From the NCBI RefSeq assembly GCF_000265295.1, contig NC_018002.1, positions 62,001-126,000 of the forward strand: a stretch of DNA of 64,000 bases, written 5' to 3'. Position numbers and translations under genes: made by a program. Source of the stretch: Sulfurospirillum barnesii SES-3 (GTDB lineage Bacteria > Campylobacterota > Campylobacteria > Campylobacterales > Sulfurospirillaceae). This document shows positions 44,980 through 54,094 of this stretch, one piece after another; the stretch's first letter is position 1, and every line of letters starts with the position of its first letter. The notes under the pieces are model-generated. The model was not told the DNA's origin and did no database searches. It saw only the letters and a list, made by a program, of their open reading frames with translations.

Positions 44980-45331
44980 CTTTAAAGAGGCAAAAAAACC
45001 ACACCACAACAAACACGACAATACTTAAAAACACAACTGCACTGCCCACATCCTTTGCTCGTCCTGCCATTTCATGGTATTCAAGCGTCACCAAATCGGT
45101 CACCCGCTCAATGGCACTGTTCATTGCCTCAGCAATGGGCATCCCCATCAAGGCAATAAACATTAAGAGTTGATAACTAAGCTCCAGTGGCACAAAGTAG
45201 ATCAAAGGGCTTAGGATAAGCACAAGGATAAGTTCTAAACGAAACGATGTCTCATGGGTGATAATATCTCTTAATCCTTTGAGCGCATAGCTTGTATTTT
45301 TTAAAAAATGGTATTTAGGTTGATTTCTCAT
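44969..45331 (-). CDS. dgkA: Diacylglycerol kinase
   Basis: DgkA recycles diacylglycerol to phosphatidic acid in the inner membrane. The 120-residue protein has an N-terminal amphipathic part, three membrane helices and the signature ITHETSFRLELIL and PIAEAMNSAIERVTDLV. It is the last gene of a minus-strand run. Confidence 0.93.
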   Translation of the reverse strand: MRNQPKYHFLKNTSYALKGLRDIITHETSFRLELILVLILSPLIYFVPLELSYQLLMFIALMGMPIAEAMNSAIERVTDLVTLEYHEMAGRAKDVGSAVVFLSIVVFVVVWFFCLFKAYM

Positions 45332-45340
45332 GCTTTGCCT

Positions 45341-45640
45341 CTAGTGTAGACAGATATTTTTTGCCACGTACCATTTGACAATGGCCATAGTCGAGTAGTT
45401 CATTTCTTGTTGTTCAAAGGGAATGGAAGCAATGCGCATTTTAGAACTCACCACTCCGCTTACGAGGGTAAAAAAGAGAAAAAACGCAATGCCTATCCAT
45501 AGATTATAAGCATATCCCACCCACGCCCCAACACCAAAAGGTGTGAGGGTTAAGAGCCCGTATAACGTCACTTGAAGTACCTTGCACCAAAATCCGTGAA
45601 TTTTAGGAACAAGCTCAATACGAGGGGGAAGATGTTCCAT
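45341..45640 (-). CDS. Hypothetical two-helix membrane protein
   Basis: The 99-residue protein has two membrane helices (about residues 24-46 and 50-68) and conserved-looking ends rich in Pro at the N-terminus. I do not recognise a named family. It lies directly after the yajQ-like gene (3 bp) and 9 bp before dgkA, within a gene block also found in Campylobacter. Confidence 0.6.
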   Translation of the reverse strand: MEHLPPRIELVPKIHGFWCKVLQVTLYGLLTLTPFGVGAWVGYAYNLWIGIAFFLFFTLVSGVVSSKMRIASIPFEQQEMNYSTMAIVKWYVAKNICLH

Positions 45641-45642
45641 GT

Positions 45643-46140
45643 TTATTTAAGATTTGTAAAGTTGACAGGAAAGTCAAATTCACACCCACGAATCGCAGCA
45701 ATCGCCTCTTGCAAATCATCAATGCTCTTACCCTCAACCCTAACCACATCACCACGAATAGAGGCTTGAACTTTAAGTTTAAGCTCTTTAATCTCTTTGA
45801 CAATTTTTTTGGCATCATCGCTGGAAATCGCATCAACAATACTCACCGTTACTTTTACTTTTGAACCACCTGCTGGTTCACGTTTAAGCTCTTTAAGTGC
45901 CTTACCTGAAATACCTCGCTTAATTGCCTCAGAGACCAATGCATCAACCATTGCATCTGCTTTTGTATCTGTTGTGGTCACCAAGGTAACCGTTTTCGCT
46001 TTTTCATTGTGGTCAAACTCACACGCAATGCCTTTAAAATCCCAACGATTGGTAATGACTTTTTTAGCTTGCTCGTACGCATCTTTAAACTTTTGCTTAT
46101 CAATCTCTGCACTAATGTCAAAACTATGCTCTTTTGCCAT
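45643..46140 (-). CDS. YajQ-family nucleotide-binding protein
   Basis: The 165-residue protein (HSFDISAEIDKQKFKDAYEQAKK, RWDFKG, KEIKELKLKVQASIRGDVVRVEGKSIDDLQEAIA) is YajQ/UPF0234. Members bind cyclic di-GMP in some bacteria and nucleic acids in others. It is 9 bp after the hydroxyacid dehydrogenase gene. Confidence 0.92.
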   Translation of the reverse strand: MAKEHSFDISAEIDKQKFKDAYEQAKKVITNRWDFKGIACEFDHNEKAKTVTLVTTTDTKADAMVDALVSEAIKRGISGKALKELKREPAGGSKVKVTVSIVDAISSDDAKKIVKEIKELKLKVQASIRGDVVRVEGKSIDDLQEAIAAIRGCEFDFPVNFTNLK

Positions 46141-46149
46141 ACTCTCTCC

Positions 46150-47082
46150 TTATTGTCTTAAAAAATCTTTGATATTTTCACCCACCAAACGAATGAGCTC
46201 ACGCCTTGCCTCCACACTCGCCCATGCAATATGCGGGGTGAGTATTAAGCGCTCTTTGTGCTTTACATGTAAGAGTGGATGATTTGCTTGCATCGGCTCT
46301 TTTTCTAGGACATCAAGCCCTACAAAAAGCTCTTTTTCATCAAGAATATTTGCTACATCAGCTTCATGTACAATGCCTCCACGTCCAACATTCACAAGAA
46401 TCGCACCTTTTTTCATCAAAAGCAATTGTTCTTTGGCAATAAGATACTGTGTTTTTTCATTTAAGGGCGCATGGATAGTGACAATATCACACGTTTGCAG
46501 CATGTCTCTTAGGGAAATTTGCTGATACGCAGTATCTTTATTCGCTCCGCTGGTGGAATAATAAACCACTTCAGCGCCAAAAGCCGTAGCAATTTTAGCC
46601 ACCTCTTTGCCAATATTTCCCAGTCCAATAATCCCCCAACGCTTCTTTTTGATTTCACAAAAAGGTTCTTGCAAATGGGTAAAAATAGAGCTATTGACCC
46701 ATGCACCTGATTGTACATAGGCATCATAATAGGCCGCTTTTCCTAAAAGATTTAGCACTAACATAAACGTCGTTTGTGCTACAGATGCACTAGAATACCC
46801 TGCCACATTCTTAACCACAATGCCTTTATGGTTGGCATACGCTAAATCAACATTGTTCATGCCTGTTGCGGTAATGCAAATTAAGCCTAAATTAGGGCAC
46901 GCATCCATCACTTCTTTGTCGATTAACACCTTATTGCTTAAAACAATTTTGGCATCCCCAATATGCTCAATTCTTTCATGAAGTGCTGTTGTATCAAAAG
47001 CCTCAAAGGTTCCAAATTGTTTAAAAAGACTTAAATCCGCATCATCACCCAATGTTTTTGCATCTAAACAAACGATTTTCAT
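46150..47082 (-). CDS. D-2-hydroxyacid dehydrogenase
   Basis: The 310-residue NAD-dependent enzyme has the nucleotide loop GIIGLGNIGKEVA near residue 150 and the catalytic Arg/Glu/His set in NVGRGGIV, DVLEKEPM and LTPHIAWAS. It would interconvert a 2-keto acid and a D-2-hydroxy acid; glycerate or lactate-like substrates are possible. It is 3 bp after the glutathionylspermidine-synthase-like gene. A palindrome copy (46262-46273) is read LHV. Confidence 0.9.
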   Translation of the reverse strand: MKIVCLDAKTLGDDADLSLFKQFGTFEAFDTTALHERIEHIGDAKIVLSNKVLIDKEVMDACPNLGLICITATGMNNVDLAYANHKGIVVKNVAGYSSASVAQTTFMLVLNLLGKAAYYDAYVQSGAWVNSSIFTHLQEPFCEIKKKRWGIIGLGNIGKEVAKIATAFGAEVVYYSTSGANKDTAYQQISLRDMLQTCDIVTIHAPLNEKTQYLIAKEQLLLMKKGAILVNVGRGGIVHEADVANILDEKELFVGLDVLEKEPMQANHPLLHVKHKERLILTPHIAWASVEARRELIRLVGENIKDFLRQ

Positions 47083-47085
47083 GTC

Positions 47086-48270
47086 TTAATCCTTGATGCG
47101 ATGTGCCACAAATTTTGAGAAATTTTCCATGATAAGCCCACCTCGCCTAAACCCTAAGCCACATCCCTCATACGCAAAGAAGACGCCTGCTTGATAGGAG
47201 CGACCCTCACTGTCTTTTGGAAGTTCTACATAAGCTTGATAAATAGGCTTAAAATTACCGTATTCACCTTCGGTTTGTTCGATAACAGACATATCACGCT
47301 CATAAATAACCGTGTTAGCCCCTTCCCTTCCAAACGCTCTTTTTTCAACTTGTTTTTGACCTTTTAGAGGTTCAAACGAGGTTTCTAACAACAAGGGATG
47401 GTTTGGAAACATATCCCATAACACTTTCATAAAGGCTTTGCTTTGAAAGAGTAGGGTATAGGCAGGGTTGAGGATGATGGCTTTTTGTTCACGTACTATC
47501 TCATCCAATAAAAGTGCTAAATCACCCTCTTCAATGGCAATATTTTCCCAAGGAATGAGTTTAAACCAATACTCAAAATTTTCATCGCCCTTAAACACGC
47601 CCTCTTGATTAAATCCTACTTCATCCACATAGGCAAAATCGGTGTGAAAACCCGCTTCATTGGCGGCACTTTGAAGCAAACGCGTGGTATTCTCATCTTC
47701 AATATTCCCACGAATAGAGGAGAATAAAATCTTCCATCCCTCATAGTAGTGTGAAAAATCTTCTGTATCACCACCTAAGACCACCAGACGTTTAAAATTC
47801 TCTTTTAAAGCTTCAAAAACAGTGTTAAACTGTTTGGCTTCATCCATGCCATTGGCTTTAAGCATCGCCCATTGAATAATGGCTGTTTCATACAAAGACG
47901 TTGGTGTATCGGCATTAAACTCCATCAGTTTAATTGGCTTACCATCAATGCCTCCTGCAAAATCAAACCGCCCATACAAATGCCAATGCACATCATTTTC
48001 CCATGAATTTTTAATCAATTCAACCAAATTAAACGGGATATTAAGCTCATGAAAGAGATTGTTATCAATGACATATTGACCTGCCTGCGCAAACATATCA
48101 TAAAGTTCATTCGCTGCTTCATAATAGGCTTCTACCTCTTCGTTGCTAACCAAAACTAACTCATCGGCAACGTAGGATGTGTTATCGTTGTCCGTGTGCC
48201 AATAAAAGCCAATAGATTCTAAAAATTCTTTGGTTAATGGCTTAATTTTTTCTACATGTAACATGATCAC
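47086..48270 (-). CDS. Glutathionylspermidine synthase family protein (ATP-grasp)
   Basis: The 394-residue protein matches the pre-ATP-grasp/ATP-grasp glutathionylspermidine synthase family: YGRFDFAGGIDGKPIKLMEFNADTPTSL, ILNPAYTLLFQSKAFMKVLWD, YEGCGLGFRRGG. Such proteins in bacteria without glutathionylspermidine form other amide bonds. The start overlaps the UPF0323 gene by 4 bp. The opening codons hold a TACATGTA copy (48253-48260) read LHV. Confidence 0.85.
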   Translation of the reverse strand: MIMLHVEKIKPLTKEFLESIGFYWHTDNDNTSYVADELVLVSNEEVEAYYEAANELYDMFAQAGQYVIDNNLFHELNIPFNLVELIKNSWENDVHWHLYGRFDFAGGIDGKPIKLMEFNADTPTSLYETAIIQWAMLKANGMDEAKQFNTVFEALKENFKRLVVLGGDTEDFSHYYEGWKILFSSIRGNIEDENTTRLLQSAANEAGFHTDFAYVDEVGFNQEGVFKGDENFEYWFKLIPWENIAIEEGDLALLLDEIVREQKAIILNPAYTLLFQSKAFMKVLWDMFPNHPLLLETSFEPLKGQKQVEKRAFGREGANTVIYERDMSVIEQTEGEYGNFKPIYQAYVELPKDSEGRSYQAGVFFAYEGCGLGFRRGGLIMENFSKFVAHRIKD

Positions 48271-48890
48271 CCTCCTGAACTTTTAGGTACGCTTGATGTG
48301 GTTGCTGAGGATGAGGTGGTGCTTCCTGATTTGGAGCCAAAAAAGCCACTATTTTTAGTCGCACTGCTTGTAGTTGAGCTTGACATCGGTTTGTTAAAAC
48401 TGCTTGTGCTTCTGCTATACGCTTGAGGGCTTTTATAATTGGCAGCTCTTTGATTTTGGTAGTTTTGGTTATTAAAAAGTTTATTACCAATCCAACTTCC
48501 AATCATCGCACCTGCAATGCTTGAGAGTAAAATACCTCCTAGACCCATATGTCCTGAGCTTAGCTCAGGGTTGGTCAACGCTGAGGTGTTGTTATCAATT
48601 TTAGCCGCTTCTTCTTTAACTAACGCATCAATTTCTGTTTGTGATAAAATACGCTCACTCCCATCTTTACTTCGTACAATGACACGGGTAGTAGAGCTAG
48701 GGTACTCCTCAGCAATTTTATACTCTCCTGGGGCTATTTCATCAACAATGACCAAGGCACCTTGTGTTTGTGCAGCTTCGGCTAAGACATTTTTATCTTC
48801 TTTTTGCTCACACCCTTGCATGGAAGCAATAACCATTACACCAATACCACCTGCAATCATATAATCTGAAATTTTACGAATATACTTCAT
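48267..48890 (-). CDS. UPF0323 family lipoprotein
   Basis: The 207-residue protein has a signal helix and lipobox ASMQGC (Cys27), a conserved middle part (VDEIAPGEYKIAEEYPSSTTRVI), a Gly-rich glycine-zipper-like segment (GGILLSSIAGAMIGSWIGNKL) and a Ser/Thr/Asn-rich low-complexity tail. It resembles Campylobacter Cj0371 and Helicobacter HP0232, envelope lipoproteins. It overlaps the next gene by 4 bp and follows the HTH gene by 1 bp. Confidence 0.88.
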   Translation of the reverse strand: MKYIRKISDYMIAGGIGVMVIASMQGCEQKEDKNVLAEAAQTQGALVIVDEIAPGEYKIAEEYPSSTTRVIVRSKDGSERILSQTEIDALVKEEAAKIDNNTSALTNPELSSGHMGLGGILLSSIAGAMIGSWIGNKLFNNQNYQNQRAANYKSPQAYSRSTSSFNKPMSSSTTSSATKNSGFFGSKSGSTTSSSATTSSVPKSSGG

Positions 48891-48891
48891 T

Positions 48892-49599
48892 TTATGAATC
48901 TCCTAATATCTCTTTGAGTTTTTTACCTTTCTTAATAAATAACGTACCATTTTTGTCCATAACATTATTTAATTGGGATGCTTTTTTACTAAGAGTATCA
49001 CTAATGTGTTGTTTCTCTTTTTTTGAAAAGCCTTTTTCTTTTAAATAGCTTCTCAAATCTCTCCAGTCACTATAGGTTTCAAAACAAACACTGGTTTCTT
49101 GATATATTTCCTCTTCTTCTAAAACATCTGCTTCTTCAAAGGGATGTACCACAGGGGGTGTTGGTATAGGTGTGTTTTGAAAGGAAGAGGGTGGCACAGG
49201 AGTTTCTGTTTGTGTAATTTGTCGATTTGCCAAAGAGAGTATGGCCTTGAGTTGCTCATCCCGCTCTTTATAAATCATTTCAATTTTCTCTTTTGATTCA
49301 ATGAGCATTCTCTCTTTATCGGCAATGAGTCGCTCTTTATCGGCTTCTAATTTTTCGTTTTTATGCTTCATCTCTTCTAGTTGTGTTTTAAGAAGCTCAA
49401 TATAGGCATTGTGCTCAGCGCTGGTATCATTTCTGCGCAGAGGAGCACTCTCTTTGAGAGAAGTTTTTGTTAACACAATATACTTCACCCCATCTTCAAC
49501 GACACTTTGCAAAGAACCTCGTCGTAAACGATTGTAAATTGCCTCTTTACTAACACCCAAAAGTTTTGCCGCTTCTATAACCGTGAGTTTTTTATCCAT
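48892..49599 (-). CDS. HTH DNA-binding protein with coiled coil
   Basis: The 235-residue protein begins with an excisionase/MerR-like helix-turn-helix (TVIEAAKLLGVSKEAIYNRLRRGSLQSV, residues 6-33). A long charged coiled coil follows (about 68-125) with repeated ADKER units, then a Pro-rich linker and a basic helical C-terminal domain (SDWRDLRSYLKEKGFSKKEKQ). Not a known regulator by name. It heads the operon with the UPF0323 lipoprotein (1 bp gap). TATGAT upstream may be its -10 box. Confidence 0.65.
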   Translation of the reverse strand: MDKKLTVIEAAKLLGVSKEAIYNRLRRGSLQSVVEDGVKYIVLTKTSLKESAPLRRNDTSAEHNAYIELLKTQLEEMKHKNEKLEADKERLIADKERMLIESKEKIEMIYKERDEQLKAILSLANRQITQTETPVPPSSFQNTPIPTPPVVHPFEEADVLEEEEIYQETSVCFETYSDWRDLRSYLKEKGFSKKEKQHISDTLSKKASQLNNVMDKNGTLFIKKGKKLKEILGDS

Positions 49600-49701
49600 T
49601 GTGTAACCTTTATGCTAACAAAAGAGATCTATTTGTTCTTAATGTTATCATAGCTTTGATTAGTTTATTTTGAGAGAGTGAAAATAAGGGAAATAAAGAG
49701 A

Positions 49702-49723
49702 GCCAAGAAGCTAACTTCTTGGC
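49702..49723 (-). terminator. Rho-independent terminator of rpsU
   Basis: GCCAAGAAG and CTTCTTGGC form a 9-bp stem with a 4-nt loop, followed on the minus strand by CTCTTTATTT. It lies 9 bp after the rpsU stop and separates rpsU from the HTH gene operon. Confidence 0.8.
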
Positions 49724-49731
49724 CGTGTGTG

Positions 49732-49944
49732 TTAGAGTCTTGACTCGTAACGGCGAAGCATATAAAGTTTTTTCAACTGTTTTTTGCGAGCGCTAATTTT
49801 ATCTTTTTTGCGTTTTTCGGTTGCTGTTTCATAGAAACGTCTTGCACGCACTTCAGTTACAACTAGGTTACGATCAACTTGTTTTTTAAACTTTCTATAC
49901 GCTTCGTCAAACGATTCGTTAGGATGTAATTTAATTCCTGGCAT
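49732..49944 (-). CDS. rpsU: Small ribosomal subunit protein bS21
   Basis: The 70-residue basic protein ([41 protein letters not shown]) is S21, a late-assembling 30S protein. It starts after AAAGG and has its own terminator. The order rpsU, UPF0323 lipoprotein, glutathionylspermidine-synthase-like, hydroxyacid dehydrogenase and YajQ is also known from Campylobacter jejuni (Cj0370-Cj0374, from memory). Confidence 0.94.
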   Translation of the reverse strand: MPGIKLHPNESFDEAYRKFKKQVDRNLVVTEVRARRFYETATEKRKKDKISARKKQLKKLYMLRRYESRL

Positions 49945-49997
49945 ACTCTATCCACCACCTTTCTGATGAATTTGAAGTGGCATTGTATCAAAGAGCT

Positions 49998-50009
49998 TTT
50001 ACATGTAAG
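49998..50009. repeat. Iterated palindrome copy in the rpsU/50119 divergent gap
   Basis: TTTACATGTAAG is flanked by AGCT on the left and CTT on the right (AGCTTTTACATGTAAGCTT), forming an imperfect longer stem. The surrounding 174-bp gap is AT-rich and must hold both promoters. Confidence 0.6.
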
Positions 50010-50118
50010 CTTAAAATAGTGTAAAATGTATATTTTGACGATAAAAATATATTTTATATTGACTTCATACGTCAATATTTGTATACTTACATAAAAATGA
50101 CAAAAAGGTGACAATTTT

Positions 50119-50787
50119 ATGAATATTGCGCTTTTAAAAAATCAAAACAGAATAACGCCTGTTACGACACAACAAAAACAGATTTTAAAATATGCCCACC
50201 ATCATAGTATGAGTGTTGATTCCACAGAAATTGAAAATTCTGAGTTTAGTTTTAGCCTAGAAGAGAGAAGAGAATTTCGAGGGTTTTTACGCTCTTTAAA
50301 TGAAAATGATCATTTGATTATTTTTGATTTGCATACATTTTCAGAAAATACGATGGAGCTTATTAAGATTTTTGAATGTTTACTCAAGCGTTCTATTTCC
50401 GTTCATATTGCAGATATTAATGCGTGCATTCACGTTAAAAGTGAACCAGTGGCTTTGCTTGAACTTTTACTTAGACATCAAGAATTTCAACAAAATGATA
50501 TGAAAGAGAAAAAAAATGGACGTCCAAAAGGGCGCATTTCAAAATCAAAATTTGATGTTCACCGCTCTTTAATTATTGAATTGCTTGAAGCCAAAGAGCC
50601 TATTACGCAAATTGCAAAAACATTGCATGTTAGTCGAACATCACTCAAAGATTATGTCAATTCACGGGGCTTAAAAGAACTTGTCAAAGCCAAGGTTTCT
50701 CTCTTAAAAACGCATAATGAAAAACTCTTTATGCCTAAACACACACATGAAAAAGAGTGTTCACTCAGTCAAATACTATCTGATTAA
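50119..50787 (+). CDS. Resolvase/invertase-like protein lacking the catalytic serine (putative regulator)
   Basis: The 222-residue protein looks like a serine recombinase: a middle part RREFRGFLRSLNENDHLIIFDLHTFSEN...IKIFECLLKRSISVHIADIN matches the resolvase fold, GRPKGR marks the linker and SLIIELLEAKEPITQIAKTLHVSRTSLKDYVNSRG is a helix-turn-helix. The N-terminal segment where R-x-S should lie reads ALLKNQNRITP, without the catalytic Ser/Arg. It is therefore probably a DNA-binding regulator rather than an active recombinase. It is 11 bp upstream of ccoG, a gene for cytochrome oxidase assembly, which it may control. Confidence 0.6.
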   Translation: MNIALLKNQNRITPVTTQQKQILKYAHHHSMSVDSTEIENSEFSFSLEERREFRGFLRSLNENDHLIIFDLHTFSENTMELIKIFECLLKRSISVHIADINACIHVKSEPVALLELLLRHQEFQQNDMKEKKNGRPKGRISKSKFDVHRSLIIELLEAKEPITQIAKTLHVSRTSLKDYVNSRGLKELVKAKVSLLKTHNEKLFMPKHTHEKECSLSQILSD

Positions 50788-50797
50788 AGGAATTCAT

Positions 50798-52156
50798 ATG
50801 AATCAATCTGTCACTACGACCTTGTATAGGCAAAAACGCTATATTGTCTTTGGTATTATCACGCTTATTGCCCTTACTTTGCCATTTATTACCATAGATG
50901 GGAATCATTTTTTTCTATTGAGTTTTGATAGAAAGCAACTCCACCTTTTGTTTACCACCTTTGATATGCAAGAGCTTTATTTGATGCCGTTTGTTTTGAT
51001 GTTCTTTTTTTTAACCATTTTCTTTGTCACAACATTGGGTGGGCGAGTTTGGTGTGGATGGTCCTGTCCTCAAACCATTTTTAGGGTTATCTTTCGTGAT
51101 TTTATTCAAACAAAATTATTGGGTATTCGAAAAAGTATTCAGAACAAACAGCAAGAACCTAAAGAAAACTCTGTCTTAAAACGGATTCTTGCTATTTTGA
51201 TTTGGGGTATGTTAGCACTCATTGCGGCTTCGAATTTTTTATGGTATTTCATTCCCCCTGAAGATTTTTTTGCCTATGTGCAAGATCCACTTGAACACAC
51301 AGTGTTATATGGATTTCTTTTAGGGATTACTGCCTTTTTAATTTATGATGTGGTGGCACTAAAAGAGAATTTTTGTGTCTACATTTGCCCTTATTCTCGT
51401 ATTCAGTCTGCCCTTTTTGATGAACATACAATTCAAACCATTTACAATGAAAAACGCGGTGGGCAAATTTACAATGCACAAGGGACAAAGCTCAGCAATA
51501 AACCACCACTTGAGAGTGATGATTGTACAGGGTGTGAAGCCTGTGTAAGGGTGTGTCCTACGCATATTGATATTCGAAAAGGTATGCAATTGGAGTGTAT
51601 TAACTGTCTTGAGTGTGCGGATGCATGTACGCCAATTATGGCTAAACTGGGTAAAACGTCTTTGATTACATGGACCAGTTCGATTGAAGTTGAAAAAAAC
51701 AAAAAAACAAACTATTTACGTTTTAGAACCATTGCATACATGGTTGCTTTGAGTTTGGTTTTGGTTGGACTTTTTGTTATGGGAAGCAAAAAAGAGTATA
51801 TGCTTTTAAATATTAACAGAACCAGTCAACTCTATAAAATGAGTTCAAACAATCAAAGCGTTGAAAATGTTTATACCTTCTTATTTCAAAATACTGAAGC
51901 AAAAGACCACTCTTATTATTTTGAGCTTTCGCATCCTGAGTTAAAAATTGAAAAGCCAACAGAGCCATTTTTATTAAAAGCAGGAGAGAAAATCAAAAAA
52001 ATTGTCATTATTTCTGCACCAGCCAAGGTTTTTAAGGAAGAAAATGAGAATCTTCCAGTTATCGTTAAAGCCTTTGCGTTAGAGGATAAAGAGAAAATTA
52101 CTGTAGAGAGAAAGACTATTTTTATCTATCCTAAAAAGAGTGAAGTTCAACCCTAA
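50798..52156 (+). CDS. ccoG: Cytochrome c oxidase accessory protein CcoG (FixG/RdxA)
   Basis: CcoG is a membrane ferredoxin-type protein needed for cbb3 oxidase assembly (copper reduction). The 452-residue protein has about five membrane helices, WCGWSCPQT near residue 85, YICPYSRIQ near residue 195, two 4Fe-4S motifs (CTGCEACVRVCPT and CINCLECADACTP near residues 240-280) and a periplasmic Ig-like C-terminal domain. ATG 50798 follows AAAGGA. The cbb3 structural genes are not in the window. A terminator follows. Confidence 0.93.
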   Translation: MNQSVTTTLYRQKRYIVFGIITLIALTLPFITIDGNHFFLLSFDRKQLHLLFTTFDMQELYLMPFVLMFFFLTIFFVTTLGGRVWCGWSCPQTIFRVIFRDFIQTKLLGIRKSIQNKQQEPKENSVLKRILAILIWGMLALIAASNFLWYFIPPEDFFAYVQDPLEHTVLYGFLLGITAFLIYDVVALKENFCVYICPYSRIQSALFDEHTIQTIYNEKRGGQIYNAQGTKLSNKPPLESDDCTGCEACVRVCPTHIDIRKGMQLECINCLECADACTPIMAKLGKTSLITWTSSIEVEKNKKTNYLRFRTIAYMVALSLVLVGLFVMGSKKEYMLLNINRTSQLYKMSSNNQSVENVYTFLFQNTEAKDHSYYFELSHPELKIEKPTEPFLLKAGEKIKKIVIISAPAKVFKEENENLPVIVKAFALEDKEKITVERKTIFIYPKKSEVQP

Positions 52157-52160
52157 GAAT

Positions 52161-52203
52161 AAAGCGGATTTGATGTAAGGTCAAATCCGCTTTTACATGT
52201 AAA
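52161..52203. terminator. ccoG terminator followed by iterated palindrome
   Basis: AAAGCGGATTTGA and TCAAATCCGCTTT form a perfect 13-bp stem (52161-52193) with a 7-nt loop and TTTT, ending ccoG. A TTTACATGTAAA copy (52192-52203) overlaps the T-run and lies 4 bp from the stop of the convergent chemoreceptor gene. Confidence 0.85.
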
Positions 52204-52206
52204 GAG

Positions 52207-53898
52207 TTAGGTTCTAAATTCAGAGAGCTTGAGATTGAGCATTTCGGTCATTTTGCTTAAGTGCTCAGCCGCACCTGCTATTTCTTCAACACTTCTAGCA
52301 TTCTGCGCAGAAATATCGTTAATCTGAGCTACATCATTGATCATTAATTCAATGTCCGCCCCAGTGTTGAGATAATTTTCAGCGGTTTTATCGGAGACCT
52401 TTGTGGCATTATTCATCACATTAAACATATTGCCAATTTTATTTTCAACCCCTGTGGCTGTTGTGGCTAAAGATTCAACCTTCTTAGAATTAGAACTCAT
52501 CTGCTCTGAACTATCCATAATGGCTTGAACAATAACGTTAATCGTAGCATTGATTTCTTGAAGGCTTTTTTGTGTTCGCTCTGCTAGTTTTCGTACTTCA
52601 TCGGCGACAACAGCAAAGCCCCGACCATGCTCACCTGCACGTGCTGCTTCAATGGCAGCATTCAAAGCTAAAAGGTTGGTTTGATCGGCAATATCACCAA
52701 TAACAACTAAAATATCTTTGACCTGTGAAGCATCTGAGCTTAACTGTTGAATTTTATGGGCAAGCTCAATTTCTGTAGCCGCACTGGTTTGAATTTCACG
52801 AGTCAGTTCTAAAATGGCCGTGTTGGCTTCTTTAAGGAATTGATTGGCTTTGAGTAACTCTTCTTTTCCTGCCTTTGCCTCAGTAATGCCTGTGCTCATC
52901 TCTTGTTTGAGGGTTTGTGCTCGTGTGGTTGTGTTTCCAACAATTTGCATGGATGTTTCTACAGAACGTCCTACTTCAAGAGAGGTTGAAGAGAGTTCAT
53001 GAGAAATAGAAGAGTTTTCATTGGAAAGATTTTTTGCCTCACTGATAAGAATGCGTACCTTTTCAATAAAGCGATTAATGCTTTTACTGGCAAGCGCAAT
53101 TTCATCATTTCCAATGACTTCTAATGTTCGAGTTAAATCTCCATCTCCACTGGAAAGATTATCCGCACGCATAATAAGTTCATTGAGAGGTTTAGAAATC
53201 GTACGGGTGATCATATACAACGTCACACCCAAACTGAGCAAAAGGAGCACAATGGAAATGCTTAGAAACGATTTTATTTGCGAAGCGGTGTTCTTATCTA
53301 TGTTTGTTTGTAGCTTTTGGACTTCTTTTTGAACATTATCGACATAAATGCCTGTACCTAGCATCCAATTAAAGGGCTCAAAAGGGATAGCATACGCATA
53401 TTTTAAAAAGGGTTCGCCATCTTTGACTTTTGGAAAGTAGTATTTTACAAGACCTCCCCCTTTTTTTGCAATCTCTAACATTTCCTTAACAAAAAAGACA
53501 CCGTTCGTGTCTTTAAGCCCACTGAGATTTTTACCTTCTAGGGATTTGTTGGTTGGTAAAAGAACATTAGTGCCATCAGGGTCGTACACAAAGATATAGC
53601 CACTTTTATCATTAAAAAAACGTAGTACATCCAGTTTTGATAAAATGGCTTTTTTAATTTCATCATCGCTTGCACCTTTCGCTTTTTGGTCTTTATAGAT
53701 AGCGTGTGCGGTTTGTTGCATCATCTCCATAATGGTTTTTAGCTCATTCTCATGAAATGAAAATGCACTTGTTTCATACTCTTGAAGAAACATTGTGGCA
53801 TTGTTTTTTGTGTTGCTATAGGAAATAACAATAACACTTGTTCCTAAGAGTATCAATGACAGAATGAGTAAGAGTATCATTCGTGTTGATATTTTCAT
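52207..53898 (-). CDS. Methyl-accepting chemotaxis protein 1 (sCache_2 sensor)
   Basis: The 563-residue chemoreceptor has an N-terminal membrane helix, a periplasmic single-Cache domain (about 35-190; [35 protein letters not shown]), a second helix (about 210-230), a HAMP domain and a long signalling hairpin with the tip [37 protein letters not shown]. From about residue 205 to the end it is almost identical in DNA to the neighbour 54095-55786. The Cache domains are diverged, so the two probably sense different ligands. It converges with ccoG. Confidence 0.93.
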   Translation of the reverse strand: MKISTRMILLLILSLILLGTSVIVISYSNTKNNATMFLQEYETSAFSFHENELKTIMEMMQQTAHAIYKDQKAKGASDDEIKKAILSKLDVLRFFNDKSGYIFVYDPDGTNVLLPTNKSLEGKNLSGLKDTNGVFFVKEMLEIAKKGGGLVKYYFPKVKDGEPFLKYAYAIPFEPFNWMLGTGIYVDNVQKEVQKLQTNIDKNTASQIKSFLSISIVLLLLSLGVTLYMITRTISKPLNELIMRADNLSSGDGDLTRTLEVIGNDEIALASKSINRFIEKVRILISEAKNLSNENSSISHELSSTSLEVGRSVETSMQIVGNTTTRAQTLKQEMSTGITEAKAGKEELLKANQFLKEANTAILELTREIQTSAATEIELAHKIQQLSSDASQVKDILVVIGDIADQTNLLALNAAIEAARAGEHGRGFAVVADEVRKLAERTQKSLQEINATINVIVQAIMDSSEQMSSNSKKVESLATTATGVENKIGNMFNVMNNATKVSDKTAENYLNTGADIELMINDVAQINDISAQNARSVEEIAGAAEHLSKMTEMLNLKLSEFRT

Positions 53899-54050
53899 AC
53901 GATTGCTCCTTTTTTATTAGCTTTGTGAGTTTGTAACATTCTATCATAAAAAAAATTTGATAGTAAAAAAATACTTCAGGATAGAATTGTACTTTTGGGA
54001 TGTAGTGGATTGAATGCTTTAAGCGAAGGGGTTTTATTTACGTCCTGAAA

Positions 54051-54091
54051 AAGGGGAAATAAGTGTGTCTCCCCCTTCTTTTACATGTAAA
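54051..54091 (-). terminator. Terminator-like hairpin plus iterated palindrome after chemoreceptor 2
   Basis: On the minus strand a TTTACATGTAAA copy (54080-54091) lies 4 bp after the stop codon, as it does after chemoreceptor 1. A GGGG/CCCC stem (54051-54077) follows, ending in a T-run. The palindrome belongs to the duplicated block shared by both genes. Confidence 0.55.
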
Positions 54092-54094
54092 GAG

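Noticed and set aside
49998-50009. Strong terminator at the palindrome upstream of rpsU
   Set aside because: It lies upstream of both divergent genes, so there is no transcript end here to terminate.
50119-50787. Mobile element or active site-specific recombinase
   Set aside because: Catalytic Ser/Arg region is missing, no flanking repeats or invertible segment were seen, and the gene is tied to ccoG.
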